Origin: Cryobacterium sp.
Lineage (GTDB): Bacteria; Actinomycetota; Actinomycetes; Actinomycetales; Microbacteriaceae
Direction: 5' to 3'
Assembly: GCA_019638935.1 (NCBI GenBank)
Contig: JAHBSW010000009.1
Coordinates: forward strand, 1-64,000
DNA length: 64,000 nucleotides
The notes under the pieces: generated by a model
Told to the model about the DNA's origin: nothing
The model's input: the letters and a program-made list of their open reading frames with translations, nothing else
Databases searched by the model: none
Position numbers and translations under genes: made by a program
In this document: piece by piece, positions 35,112 to 44,419 of the stretch
Layout: each line of letters begins with the position of its first letter
How positions within the stretch are numbered: position 1 is the first letter of the stretch

Positions 35112-35459
35112 TCAACACCCCAGCACGAGTCGAAGACCTGCGTCGACGTCGGACATGAGGTACTTCGGCACGCTGCCGACGGACACGCCAAGAGTCGCTT
35201 TGTCGACGGTGGCGAGTTGGGTCAGGTTGATCGCGGAGTCCCTGTCGAGTCCGGAGTCGGATGCGGCAAGAAAGACATTCCCCGGAATACGCGCCAAGGC
35301 GACATTGCTCGTGATCGCGGCGACAACACAGGTCGACACGGCGCTGCGGTTGAACCGGTCGTCTTGCACCACCACGACGGGGCGGCGAAACCCCGGCTCG
35401 CTGCCGGACGGCGGCCCGAAGTCCTGCCAGTGGATCGACCCCCGGCTGAGCACGGTCAC
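35112..35459 (-). CDS. MazF/PemK-family toxin
   Basis: 115 residues. The RGSIHWQDFGPPSGSEPGFR opening with RPVVVVQDDRFNRSA and the TCVVAAITSNVALARIPGNV strand match the MazF/PemK mRNA-interferase fold; SINLTQLATVDKATLG is the conserved C-terminal strand. The GTG at 35457-35459 overlaps the antitoxin stop (GTGA); GTG 35453 is an alternative. It would cleave RNA when the antitoxin is degraded. Confidence 0.85.
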   Translation of the reverse strand: MTVLSRGSIHWQDFGPPSGSEPGFRRPVVVVQDDRFNRSAVSTCVVAAITSNVALARIPGNVFLAASDSGLDRDSAINLTQLATVDKATLGVSVGSVPKYLMSDVDAGLRLVLGC

Positions 35460-35698
35460 CAGTTCTCGCGGGGGTCGCCGAGCATCGTTGCACCCTGGCG
35501 AACGACCCACGTGTCTCGCGGGTCGCCGACGGCGGCAACGGCGTCGTTGATCCGTGCTTCAAGCGCGTGCGTGTCGAGTTCGTGGAGGTAGTGTTCGGCC
35601 GCGCGAGCGAGGAACGCCGACCTGCTCAAACCCAGTTCGGACGCGGCAGAGTCAATGCGCTCGAAGAGTCCATCGGGCAGGGAGATCGCTGTCTTCAC
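35456..35698 (-). CDS. Ribbon-helix-helix antitoxin (MazE/CopG-like)
   Basis: 80 residues. The N-terminal half KTAISLPDGLFERIDSAASE with LGLSRSAFLARAAEHYL is a ribbon-helix-helix DNA-binding domain; the C-terminal half (INDAVAAVGDPRDTWVVRQG) is the likely toxin-binding tail. The GTG at 35696-35698 is preceded at 6 nt by TATACT, a leaderless arrangement. The longer upstream frame is unlikely to be used because the promoter and operator lie inside it. It is cotranscribed with the MazF-like gene. Confidence 0.82.
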   Translation of the reverse strand: MKTAISLPDGLFERIDSAASELGLSRSAFLARAAEHYLHELDTHALEARINDAVAAVGDPRDTWVVRQGATMLGDPRENW

Positions 35699-35704
35699 GA
35701 CACC

Positions 35705-35723
35705 AGTATAACCAGGTAATACT
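35705..35723 (-). promoter_or_regulatory. Operator over the -10 box of the MazEF-like operon
   Basis: AGTATAACCAGGTAATACT is a 19-bp near-palindrome: AGTAT/ATACT and ACC/GGT pair, with only the two A:A positions and the centre unmatched. Its lower end is the minus-strand -10 TATACT (35705-35710). The RHH antitoxin just downstream is the expected autorepressor. Confidence 0.65.
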
Positions 35724-35835
35724 ATCGCGGATGTCTGCACTCACACAGGCTAGGTGGCGCACTGCAGGTTCGGTGGCGGTTGTCCACACGGCGCCCGAAG
35801 GTCGTGATCGCGTGAGCACGGGGACGAAAACCTCG

Positions 35836-38082
35836 TCACTCAGACGGCTCCTTATCGATGCTCACCGTACGCTGAGGATCAGCCCTCACCCGGCTGAGCT
35901 TCGACGGCCACCAGATCGCGCGCCCGATGTCATAGCCGAGCGCCGGGACGAGCAGCGAGCGCACGAGGAACGTGTCGAGCAGCACGCCGAACGCCACGAT
36001 GAACGCGATCTGCACGAGGAACAGCACGGGGATGACCGAGAGCGCGGCGAAGGTCGCCGCAAGCACGAGCCCCGCCGAGGTGATGACCCCGCCGGTGATC
36101 GCGAGGCCGCGCAGGATGCCCTCCCGTGTGCCGTGCCCGAGGGACTCCTCGCGCACGCGGGTCATGAGGAAGATGTTGTAGTCGATGCCGAGCGCGACGA
36201 GGAAGACGAATCCGTAGAGCGGCACGGCCGGGTCGGCGCCCGGGAAGCGGAACACGTGGTCGAAGAGCAGGGCGGCGACGCCGAGGGCCGTGCCGAAGGA
36301 GAGAACGGTCGTGAGGATGAGCAGCACGGGCGCGAGGATCGACCGCAGCAGCAGCATGAGGATGAGCAGGATCACGACGAGCACGATCGGGATGATGAGG
36401 GTGCGGTCGTGGATCGACGCGTCGTTCGTGTCGATCGCGGTGGCAGTCACGCCGCCGATATGCACTCCCGACGTTCCGCCCAGCTCGGTGCGCAGTTCGC
36501 GCACTGTCTCGGCCGCGGCAGCCGAGTCCGCCGCATCGGTCAGTGTCGCCTGCAGCAGTACGTCTCCGCTCGCGATGGTCGGCTCGGGCGTCGGCGTTCC
36601 GGGCGGGCCGAACGCGACGATGCCGTCCTCGGTGACGGGCGCGGCGCCGCTCGGCGAATCCGCCGACGTCACCGAGACGCTGTCGACACCGGGGTGCGCG
36701 AGCAGGACATCTGCCACGGTCTGCAGCGAGTTCTCGGGTGCGATGACGTAGGTCGGGCTCCCCGAGCCGTCGGCGAAGTGCTCCCCGAGGGCGACCTGAC
36801 CGTCTCGCGCCTGCGAGCTTCCGAGCACGAGGTCGGACTGCGGAACCCCCGACGCGTTCAACTGCGTCGCGAAGGCGGCCCCGACGAGCAGCACGAGCGT
36901 GGTCGCGACCCAGATCGCGCGCGGACGCCGCTTGACCTGTCGTGCGATGAATGCCCACGCGCCCCTCGACGGCATGCCGTTCTCGGCAGCGACGACCTCG
37001 GGCTCGAAGGCGGGGCGTCGCGGCCAGAACGCCGCCCGTCCGAACGCGTACAGGATCGCCGGCAGCAGGGTGAGCGCGGCGAGCATCGCGAACACGATGC
37101 CGATCGAGGCGACGGGGCCGAGCGTGCTGTTCGACTTCAGATCGCTCAGCAGCAGGCACAGCAGGCCCGCGATGACGGTTCCGCCGGAGGCCAGGATCGG
37201 CTCGAACGACCCGCTCAGGGCTCCCTTCGTCGCCACCCACCTGTCCTGCGTCACGCGGAGCTGCTCCCGGAAGCGTGCGACGTAGAGCAGCGAGTAGTCG
37301 GTCGCCGCGCCGATGACCAGGATGAACAGGATGCCCTGGGTCTGTCCCGAGAGCAGCAGCACCTCCCACTTCGCCAGCCACCACACGGCGAGCAGGGCCA
37401 CGCACAGGGCGAACAGACTCGTCGACAGCACGGCCACGGGCAGCAGGAACGAGCGGTAGACGACGATGAGGATGAGGAACACGGCAAGCAGCGCGACGCC
37501 GAGCAGCAGTCCGTCGATGCCCGCGAAAGCGCCGACGAGGTCGGCCGTGAAGCCGGCGGGGCCGGTGATGTAGACGGTGACGCCGTCGGGGACGGCCGCG
37601 CGCACAGTCTCGCCGAGTCGGTCGATGGTGTCGCGGAGCTCACCCGGGGTGAGGGGCACGAACACCTGCGCCGCGAGCCCGTCCTCCGACGGCAGTAGGG
37701 GGGAGACGCCGTCGCCCACTCCCTCGAGAGCGGCGAGCTCTGCGACGGCGTCGGCGAGCGCATCCCGCTGAATCTCGGTGAGCTCACGATCGCCCACGAA
37801 GACCACCACCGCGGGGATCGCGTCGGAGTCGCGGAACTCGCTGAGCCGCTGCTGAACGAGCGTGGCCTCGGCCGATGACGGGAGGTAGCTGGTCTGATCG
37901 TTGGACGAGACCTCGCCGACCTTGCCGAAGAACGGTCCGCCGATCCCGGCGCCCGCCAGCCAGACGAGGATGAGTGCGGCGGGCAGCAGGATGCGCACGA
38001 GTCGCGGCGCGCGTCGGCGACCCGATCCGTCGTGGCCTTCGAGTGGCGTGGGCGAGGGCTGCGCCTTCGAAGCGAGGGTCAT
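35836..38082 (-). CDS. MMPL-family (RND-like) membrane transporter
   Basis: 748 residues with about 12 helices in two similar halves. Each half has one helix, a large extracytoplasmic domain and a five-helix block (IDGLLLGVALLAVFLILIVV, ILFILVIGAATDYSLLYVAR in the first; VILLILMLLLRSILAPVLLI, VFLVALGIDYNIFLMTRVRE in the second). MMPL proteins export lipids or drugs by proton motive force. ATG 38082 is preferred over TTG 38097 because GGAG lies 9 nt before it. It is divergent from a MarR gene that probably represses it. Its last codons (DPQRTVSID) are repeated at 34967-34994. Confidence 0.9.
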   Translation of the reverse strand: MTLASKAQPSPTPLEGHDGSGRRRAPRLVRILLPAALILVWLAGAGIGGPFFGKVGEVSSNDQTSYLPSSAEATLVQQRLSEFRDSDAIPAVVVFVGDRELTEIQRDALADAVAELAALEGVGDGVSPLLPSEDGLAAQVFVPLTPGELRDTIDRLGETVRAAVPDGVTVYITGPAGFTADLVGAFAGIDGLLLGVALLAVFLILIVVYRSFLLPVAVLSTSLFALCVALLAVWWLAKWEVLLLSGQTQGILFILVIGAATDYSLLYVARFREQLRVTQDRWVATKGALSGSFEPILASGGTVIAGLLCLLLSDLKSNSTLGPVASIGIVFAMLAALTLLPAILYAFGRAAFWPRRPAFEPEVVAAENGMPSRGAWAFIARQVKRRPRAIWVATTLVLLVGAAFATQLNASGVPQSDLVLGSSQARDGQVALGEHFADGSGSPTYVIAPENSLQTVADVLLAHPGVDSVSVTSADSPSGAAPVTEDGIVAFGPPGTPTPEPTIASGDVLLQATLTDAADSAAAAETVRELRTELGGTSGVHIGGVTATAIDTNDASIHDRTLIIPIVLVVILLILMLLLRSILAPVLLILTTVLSFGTALGVAALLFDHVFRFPGADPAVPLYGFVFLVALGIDYNIFLMTRVREESLGHGTREGILRGLAITGGVITSAGLVLAATFAALSVIPVLFLVQIAFIVAFGVLLDTFLVRSLLVPALGYDIGRAIWWPSKLSRVRADPQRTVSIDKEPSE
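35855..35882. repeat. MMPL-internal member of the 28-bp direct repeat
   Basis: It lies within the last codons of the MMPL gene; 26 of 28 bases match 34967-34994. The two copies bracket the MazEF-like module. Confidence 0.65.
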
Positions 38083-38122
38083 GGTCCACTGCTCCAATTA
38101 GCTAGAGAGGCAAGCAAATAGC

Positions 38123-38153
38123 CTGACTACATTTTTAGTCGTGGATAATGTAG
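38123..38153 (+). promoter_or_regulatory. marR promoter with operator-like inverted repeats
   Basis: CTGACT (38123-38128), 17-bp spacer and TAATGT (38146-38151) end 6 nt before the marR ATG, a leaderless layout. CTACATT/AATGTAG (38127-38153) and the inner GACTA/TAGTC (38125-38140) overlap these boxes. The site lies in the divergent gap with the MMPL gene, so one bound MarR dimer could repress both directions. Confidence 0.6.
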
Positions 38154-38157
38154 CACC

Positions 38158-38736
38158 ATGGAACCGGAACGCGAACCCCGGTCGCTGTCCGAACGGCTCT
38201 ATGACGTCGACTCCAGCGACCCCGAGGGTCGACTCATCGATCGCTCGGGCCTCTCCGCCGACGACATCCGGCAGATCGGACTCGTCATGGCCGCCCTGGG
38301 CCGGTTGCGTGAGGCGGAGGATCGCCTGTCGGAGGCCTCGCTGAAGTACATGCGCCTCAACCGCACCGACATGCGAGCGCTGCACTTCCTCATCGTCGCC
38401 GAGAACAACGGCTCGGTCGTGACCCCGGGCGCCATCGCGTCCCACCTGAGGATCTCGACGGCATCGACGACCAAGCTGCTTGACCGCCTGGAACGCGGTG
38501 GGCACATCACACGCGGCGCGCATCCCAGCGATCGGCGAGCGCTCGCCATCTCGATCACCGCCGAGACGCGCGAAGCGGCGATGCAGACGGTCGGCAAGCA
38601 GCAGTCGCGTCGTTTCTACGCCGCCGCGAGGCTCACCGCCGACGAGCGTGAGGCGGTCACGAGGTTCCTCACCGACATGGCCGGCGAGCTCGACATCACG
38701 GGCGAGGAGTGGGCATCCGGAGCACCCGAGGCCTAG
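38158..38736 (+). CDS. MarR-family transcriptional regulator
   Basis: 192 residues. The winged-helix core is seen as LKYMRLNRTDMRALHFLIVA, VTPGAIASHLRISTASTTKL (recognition helix region), LDRLERGGHITRG and the wing AHPSDRRALAISITAETREA. The N-terminal 40 residues are an extension. It is divergent from the MMPL exporter, a frequent arrangement in which MarR represses the exporter until a ligand is bound. Confidence 0.88.
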   Translation: MEPEREPRSLSERLYDVDSSDPEGRLIDRSGLSADDIRQIGLVMAALGRLREAEDRLSEASLKYMRLNRTDMRALHFLIVAENNGSVVTPGAIASHLRISTASTTKLLDRLERGGHITRGAHPSDRRALAISITAETREAAMQTVGKQQSRRFYAAARLTADEREAVTRFLTDMAGELDITGEEWASGAPEA

Positions 38737-38742
38737 CCGAGC

Positions 38743-40209
38743 CTACGGCGCAGGCGTCAGCGTGTACTTCGTCGAGAGGTACTCGTGGATGCCCTCGACG
38801 CTGCCCTCACGGCCCAGCCCCGACTGCTTGACACCGCCGAAGGGAGCCGCAGCGTTGGAGGCGACCCCGACGTTGAGTCCCATCATGCCGGTGTCGATCG
38901 CCTCGATCATGCGCTGACCGCGCGCGAGGTCCCGCGTGTAGACGTAGCCGATGAGGCCGTACTCGGTCGCGTTGGCCATTCGCACGGCATCCGCTTCTTC
39001 GCTGAAGGTGGAGATCGAGAGCACGGGGCCGAAGATCTCCTCAGTGAGGATGTCGCTCCCGGCCTTCACTCCGCTGATGACCGTGGGTGCGAAGAAGTGG
39101 CCTTCTCCGTCGATCGCAGCTCCGCCGGTGTGGACTGTCGCGCCCCGCGTCACCGCGTCGTCGACGAGTGCGGCGACCTTGGCGACGGCATCCGAGTCGA
39201 TGAGCGGGCCGATCGTGACGCCGTCTTCGGTGCCGCGGCCGACCCTGAAGGCCTCGACGCGCTCGGTGACGCGCTTCGCGAACTCGTCGACGACGCTCTC
39301 GTGCACGATGAAGCGGTTGCCCGCGGTGCAGGCCTGGCCGATGTTGCGGAACTTCGCGATCATCGCGCCATCGACGGCCTTGTCGAGGTCGGCGTCGTCG
39401 AAGACGATGAACGGGGCGTTGCCGCCGAGTTCCATCGAGGTGCGCAGCACCCCGTCGGCGGCCTGCTTGAGCAGGGCGACGCCGACCGGCGTCGACCCGG
39501 TGAAGCTGAGCTTGCGCAGGCGCGAGTCGGCGAAGATCGGCTTCGACACGGCGCTCGACGACGAGGTGGTGAGCACGTTGACGACTCCCGCGGGAACGCC
39601 GGCCTCCTCGAGCAGCTTCGCGAAGGCGAGGGTCGTGAGCGGGGTGAGGGCGGCGGGCTTGATGACGACGGTGCAGCCCGCGGCGAGCGCTGGTGCGATC
39701 TTGCGCGTGGCCATCGCGAGAGGGAAGTTCCACGGCGTGATGAGGTAGCAGGGGCCGACCGGGCGCTGCGTCACGATCATGGTGCCGGTGCCTTCGGGGT
39801 TCGAGCCGTAGCGACCCTGAATGCGCACCGCCTCTTCGCTGAACCAGCGCAGGAACTCGCCACCGTACTTGACCTCGCCCATCGACTCGGCGAGCGGCTT
39901 GCCCATCTCCAGCGTCATGAGCAGGGCGAAGTCGTCGGCGCGCTCCATGAGCAGATCGAACGCGCGCCGCAGGATGTTGCCGCGCTCGCGTGGCGGAGTA
40001 GCGGCCCAGGATGCTTGAGCGTCGGCCGCGGCATCCATCGCCTTCTGCGCGTCCTCGGCGGTCGCATCCGCGATCGTGCGAATGACCTTTCCCGTCGCGG
40101 GGTCGTGCACGTCGAGGGTTCCACCGCCCGTGGCAGCCACCCACTCCCCGGCGAGGTAGAGGGTGTCGGGCACGGAGGCCAGCAGCGCGGCTTCGCGAGA
40201 GTCAGTCAT
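38743..40209 (-). CDS. gabD: Succinate-semialdehyde dehydrogenase
   Basis: 488 residues of the aldehyde dehydrogenase family. The oxyanion Asn is in ITPWNFPLAMATRKIAPALA, the nucleotide loop in FTGSTPVGVALLKQAADGVL, the catalytic Glu in TSMELGGNAPFIVFDDADLD and the catalytic Cys in NIGQACTAGNRF. It oxidises succinate semialdehyde to succinate, the second GABA step. It follows gabT by 53 bp on the same strand. Confidence 0.92.
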   Translation of the reverse strand: MTDSREAALLASVPDTLYLAGEWVAATGGGTLDVHDPATGKVIRTIADATAEDAQKAMDAAADAQASWAATPPRERGNILRRAFDLLMERADDFALLMTLEMGKPLAESMGEVKYGGEFLRWFSEEAVRIQGRYGSNPEGTGTMIVTQRPVGPCYLITPWNFPLAMATRKIAPALAAGCTVVIKPAALTPLTTLAFAKLLEEAGVPAGVVNVLTTSSSSAVSKPIFADSRLRKLSFTGSTPVGVALLKQAADGVLRTSMELGGNAPFIVFDDADLDKAVDGAMIAKFRNIGQACTAGNRFIVHESVVDEFAKRVTERVEAFRVGRGTEDGVTIGPLIDSDAVAKVAALVDDAVTRGATVHTGGAAIDGEGHFFAPTVISGVKAGSDILTEEIFGPVLSISTFSEEADAVRMANATEYGLIGYVYTRDLARGQRMIEAIDTGMMGLNVGVASNAAAPFGGVKQSGLGREGSVEGIHEYLSTKYTLTPAP

Positions 40210-40262
40210 TGTCGTTCTCGATTCGTAGCTGTGTCTGATAGATCGGGGTGTCGTGCGCGATG

Positions 40263-41609
40263 TCAGTTCTTCGCGAGGCCATCGGCGAGGATGCTCAGAC
40301 CCTCGTCGAGCAGCGCCTCATCGATGACGAGCGGAGGCAGCAGCCGAATGATGTTGCCGTAGGTTCCGCACGTCAACAGGATGACACCGTTGCGGTGAGC
40401 GTAGCTGGCAATCGCCTTCGCGAGTGCGGCGTCGGGCTCGGTCGTGCCCGCCTTGACGAGTTCGAGGGCGACCATGGCGCCGCGACCCCGCACCTCGCCG
40501 ATGCGGCTGTCGGTCGATTGGATTCCGCGCAGTCGCTCCACGATTCGCTCGCCGAGAGACGCGGCCCGAGCGACGAGACCCTCGTCCTCGATCGTGCGGA
40601 AGCTCGCCAGCGCCGCAGCGCATGCGATGGGGTTGCCGCCGTAGGTTCCGCCGAGGCCGCCGGGCTGAGGGGAGTCCATGATCTCGGCACGACCCGTCAC
40701 GGCGGCGAGCGGAAGTCCGCCGGCGATGCCCTTGGCGGTGACGATGAGGTCGGGCTCGATCCCCTCGTGCTCCGAGGCGAAGAGCGCCCCCGTTCGGGCG
40801 AAGCCGGTCTGCACCTCATCGGCGATGAACACGACGCCGTTCTCGCGCGCCCAGTCGACGAGCGTCGGCAGGAAGCCCTCGGCGGGAACGATGAAGCCGC
40901 CCTCGCCCTGAATCGGCTCGATGAGGATGGCCGCGAGGTTCTCGACACCCACCTGCTTCTCGATGTGGTCGATGGCCCGACGCGCGGCATCCGGCCCCGA
41001 GAGTCCGCCGTCGCGGAACGGGTACGAGAGGGGCGCGCGGTACACCTCGGGGGCGAACGGGCCGAAGCCGCTCTTGTAGGGCTGGTTCTTGGCCGTGAGC
41101 GCCATCGTGAGGTTGGTGCGGCCGTGGTAGGCGTGGTCGAACGCGACGACGGCTTGGCGCCCGGTGTAGGCACGGGCGATCTTGACCGCGTTCTCGATGC
41201 CCTCGGCGCCGCTGTTGAACAGGGCGGAGCGCTTCTCGAAGTCGCCCGGGGTGATGCGGTTGAGCAGCTCGGCCACCTCGACGTACCCGCTGTAGGGCGT
41301 GATCATGAAGCAGGTGTGGGTGAACGCCTCGACCTGCCGGGTCACCGCGTCGACGACCGCGGGGGCGCTGTTGCCGATGCTGGTCACGGCGATGCCCGAG
41401 CCGAGGTCGATGAAGCTGTTGCCGTCGACATCGACGACGACTCCCCCGCCCGCCGCCGCCGTGTAGACGGGCATCGTGGTTCCGACGGCGGCCGAGACCG
41501 CCTTCGACTTGCGCGCCGCCCACTCCTGCGAGATCGGTCCCGCGACGATCTCGCCGGGGGTCTTGGACTGCGTGAGGGCGGGACCGCCCGTGATGGTTGG
41601 CGCGTGCAT
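40263..41609 (-). CDS. gabT: 4-aminobutyrate aminotransferase
   Basis: 448 residues, class III PLP-dependent transaminase. Segments are VTSIGNSAPAVVDAVTRQVE, NSGAEGIENAVKIARAYTGR, AYHGRTNLTMALTAKNQPYK, FIADEVQTGFARTG and the PLP lysine in DLIVTAKGIAGGLPLAAVTG. It moves the amino group of GABA to 2-oxoglutarate. ATG 41609 has AAGGAG upstream. The gene is divergent from the PucR-type regulator; TTGATT (41665-41670) and TAGCCT (41643-41648) may be its promoter. Confidence 0.93.
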   Translation of the reverse strand: MHAPTITGGPALTQSKTPGEIVAGPISQEWAARKSKAVSAAVGTTMPVYTAAAGGGVVVDVDGNSFIDLGSGIAVTSIGNSAPAVVDAVTRQVEAFTHTCFMITPYSGYVEVAELLNRITPGDFEKRSALFNSGAEGIENAVKIARAYTGRQAVVAFDHAYHGRTNLTMALTAKNQPYKSGFGPFAPEVYRAPLSYPFRDGGLSGPDAARRAIDHIEKQVGVENLAAILIEPIQGEGGFIVPAEGFLPTLVDWARENGVVFIADEVQTGFARTGALFASEHEGIEPDLIVTAKGIAGGLPLAAVTGRAEIMDSPQPGGLGGTYGGNPIACAAALASFRTIEDEGLVARAASLGERIVERLRGIQSTDSRIGEVRGRGAMVALELVKAGTTEPDAALAKAIASYAHRNGVILLTCGTYGNIIRLLPPLVIDEALLDEGLSILADGLAKN

Positions 41610-41718
41610 CCTGGTCTCCTTGTGCTGATCGAACCTGATCACAGGCTAACCCGCGGGTGAGGCGAATCAACTGTCGTATTTGCCCGTTCAGGCCACTGAA
41701 TTTGTGCAAAACTGACAC

Positions 41719-43206
41719 ATGCCTTCCGTGGTCGAGATTCTCTCCCTCCCCGCTCTCTCGCTCAGCGCCGTTACGACTCCCGACCCCGATGCCGCAGCGC
41801 GCTGGGTCACGACGAGCGAACTCGCAGACCCCTCCCCATTCCTCGAGGGCGGGGAGATTCTGCTCACGACCGGCCTTGTCGAGCGCACACCCGAGGAATG
41901 GCGCCGCTTCGTCGAACAGCTACTGGACGCGGGCGTCGTCGCCCTCGGCTTCGGGGTCGGGCTGAGCCACCCCGAGGTGCCGACGCCGCTGACGGATGCC
42001 GCGACCGAGCTCTCCCTCAACCTCTTCATAGTGCCGCGGCCTGTGCCCTTCATCGCCGTGAGCCGCGCGGTGGCTGATCTGCTGTGGGCCGCGGAGCGCG
42101 AGGCCGACCGCCAGTCGCTCCAGCACCAGCGCGAGCTCACGAGCGCGGCGATAGGCGGCCCCCGCGAGCTCCTCGCGACACTCGCACGCACGATCGCCGG
42201 CAGCGCCGTGCTGTGCTCGCCGGAGGGATCCCTCATCGCCGGCGAAGCAGAACCGGGTCTCGTCGACCGCGCACTGCCGCACATCCAAAGGCTGTCAGGG
42301 TCGAGCACGCGCGCCGCGTCGAGCGACATCGTGCTCGGCTCACGCGTCTCGGTGCACCCCGTGGGGGTGACCGCTCGCGCGGAGGCGTTCCTCGTCGTCG
42401 AGAGCGAGTCGCCCGCGGCGACTCATCGCGTCGCGGTGACGACGGCGCTCGCCCTGCTCACACTCGACCGCGAGCGGGCGCAGGCCGAGCTCGACGCCGA
42501 CCGCCGCATCCGTGCCGGCGCGCTCTCGCTCGCCCTCCGCTCGGACACCGAGGCGGCGCTCCTGCTGCTCGCGGGGTCGCCCCACTCGGCGGTGCTCAGC
42601 GCGCAGCGCGCGCGCGTCGTTCGAGCTCGAGGCGTTCCCGGCGCTCTCGAACGAGCACTCCCGCGTATCGAACGGGCGCATGCCGAACTCGGCTTCCCGC
42701 TCGTCGCGATCATCGGCGAACAACTCGTGGCGGTCGTCAGCCCGATCGACGATCACCTCGAAAGCATGCTCCGGATAACGGGGCCGCTCGAGACCGGAAT
42801 CGGACCCGTGCGCTTCCTCAGCTCACTCGCGCAGAGCGACGACGGTGCTCGTCAAGCGCTCGCCGCAGCATCCGCGGTTCGCCCGGTCGTGAACTGGGGC
42901 GAGCTCGTCGAGACCGGTGTCGACAGCCTGCTCGACCCGGCAGCTCTCGCCTCGTTCACCACTGACGTGCTGGGTGCCGTGCTCGAGCGGCCCGACTCCA
43001 GCGAACTGCTCGGTGCCCTCCGCGCATTCCTCACCCACAATGGTCATGTCGGCCCTGCCGCCGAATCACTGGACGTGCATCGCAACACCCTGCGCAATCG
43101 GCTCACCACCGTCGAGATGCTTCTTGCGCGCTCCCTGCGCGACCCGCAACTCCGTGCCGACCTGTGGGTAGCGCTCAAGGCCACCCCGGCCCGGCACCAC
43201 GACTGA
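41719..43206 (+). CDS. PucR-family transcriptional regulator
   Basis: 495 residues. The N-terminal PucR ligand-sensing domain is seen as SVVEILSLPALSLSAVTTPD and FLEGGEILLTTGLVERTPEE. The C-terminal helix-turn-helix (SLDVHRNTLRNRLTTVEMLL and REPQL-like LRDPQLRADLWVAL) is the PucR/CdaR type. It is divergent from gabT-gabD and likely activates them in response to GABA or succinate semialdehyde, as GabR-type PucR proteins do elsewhere (inference from position). Confidence 0.88.
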   Translation: MPSVVEILSLPALSLSAVTTPDPDAAARWVTTSELADPSPFLEGGEILLTTGLVERTPEEWRRFVEQLLDAGVVALGFGVGLSHPEVPTPLTDAATELSLNLFIVPRPVPFIAVSRAVADLLWAAEREADRQSLQHQRELTSAAIGGPRELLATLARTIAGSAVLCSPEGSLIAGEAEPGLVDRALPHIQRLSGSSTRAASSDIVLGSRVSVHPVGVTARAEAFLVVESESPAATHRVAVTTALALLTLDRERAQAELDADRRIRAGALSLALRSDTEAALLLLAGSPHSAVLSAQRARVVRARGVPGALERALPRIERAHAELGFPLVAIIGEQLVAVVSPIDDHLESMLRITGPLETGIGPVRFLSSLAQSDDGARQALAAASAVRPVVNWGELVETGVDSLLDPAALASFTTDVLGAVLERPDSSELLGALRAFLTHNGHVGPAAESLDVHRNTLRNRLTTVEMLLARSLRDPQLRADLWVALKATPARHHD

Positions 43207-43213
43207 CAGGGAC

Positions 43214-44419
43214 TCAGTCGAGAACCTGGCAGAGCTCGGTGAAGAGTCGCGCGTGGTCGAGATTCATCGTGCGCCCCAGCGGCTCCGGTGCCGACGAGAA
43301 CTTGACGACCGCGGTGGACGTGGGCGCGTCGAGCCAGACGTACTGACCGTGGATGCCCACCGCGTAGACATTCCCGCGCTCATTGCCGGTCGACCACCAG
43401 TGGTTCTTGTAGCTGCCGCCCGGGTGGATAGCCTGGAAGGCGGAGCCGCGCGCGGCATCCGGATCACCACCCGCCATCGTCTCGCGCACCCACTCGGCCG
43501 AGACGACGCGGCCGCCCGCGGCCACGCCTTCGTCGAGCATGAGAGTTCCTATGCGTGCGAGGTCGCGCGCGGTGCACGAGATGCCGCCGTTCGCGAAGGC
43601 GAAACCACTCGAGTCGACCGTGACGATGGCGTCGTCCTCGCTGCCGAGGCGAGACCAGACGCGCTCGGAGAGCACCTCGTGAAAGCGTCTCCCGGTGACG
43701 GCTTCGATGAGCCACGCCAGCACATCGGTGTTCGCCGAGCAGTACTGAAAGACCTCACCGAGCGGCCCTGCCGAGCGCAACGATCGCAAGAACTCGTAGG
43801 TGTCGGCGGCGTCGCCCTCGAGCCGCTCGCGCCATCCCGCGATCCGGTCGTGCGCGCGCACGTGCGATCGAAGGTCGGTGTACTCCTCGTCGTATTCGAC
43901 CGCGACCGTCATGTCCATGACCTGCTGCACCGTCGCATCGCCGAACGCGCTGCCCAGCAGCTCGGGGATGTAGTCGCCGACGGCGCGGCCGACGTCGATG
44001 AGACCATCGTCGATGAGGGCCCCGATGAGGATGCCGCACACCGACTTCGAGACCGACATCAGCAGGTGGCGATCGCTCGGCTTGAAACCCTCGGCGTACC
44101 ACTCGCCGACAATCTTTCCCTCGCGCACCACGACGACGGCATCCGACCAGGTCGCCGCCAGGCGAGCGTCGAGGTCCTCGACTCCGCGGCGGAACGCGGC
44201 CAACTGATCGGCGCCGACCAGCTCGCGGCTCACCCCGCGTCGGATGGGCACACTCGGAACGAACTCCTCCACGTGCGCGAACGTCCAGCGGTTGTGCGGG
44301 GCGTCCTGCCAGGTGTCGAGCGTTGCGGGCATCGCCTCATAGCCGCGCGCGCACACATCTCGCCCGCGGGCCTTGGCGGCCTCCGGCATGCTCGTCACAG
44401 CCACGTTGGATTCGGTCAC
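43214..44419 (-). CDS. Serine hydrolase, class C beta-lactamase-like
   Basis: 401 residues. The active-site SxxK is in LLMSVSKSVCGILIGALIDD, the YxN motif in FQYCSANTDVLAWLIEAVTG and the third motif in GIHGQYVWLDAPTSTAVVKF. No signal peptide is visible, so it is probably cytoplasmic. The family includes esterases, D-amino-acid amidases and 6-aminohexanoate-dimer hydrolase. The GTG start overlaps the stop of the transporter ATPase, so it belongs to the peptide/amide transport operon and likely cleaves the imported oligomer. Confidence 0.87.
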   Translation of the reverse strand: MTESNVAVTSMPEAAKARGRDVCARGYEAMPATLDTWQDAPHNRWTFAHVEEFVPSVPIRRGVSRELVGADQLAAFRRGVEDLDARLAATWSDAVVVVREGKIVGEWYAEGFKPSDRHLLMSVSKSVCGILIGALIDDGLIDVGRAVGDYIPELLGSAFGDATVQQVMDMTVAVEYDEEYTDLRSHVRAHDRIAGWRERLEGDAADTYEFLRSLRSAGPLGEVFQYCSANTDVLAWLIEAVTGRRFHEVLSERVWSRLGSEDDAIVTVDSSGFAFANGGISCTARDLARIGTLMLDEGVAAGGRVVSAEWVRETMAGGDPDAARGSAFQAIHPGGSYKNHWWSTGNERGNVYAVGIHGQYVWLDAPTSTAVVKFSSAPEPLGRTMNLDHARLFTELCQVLD

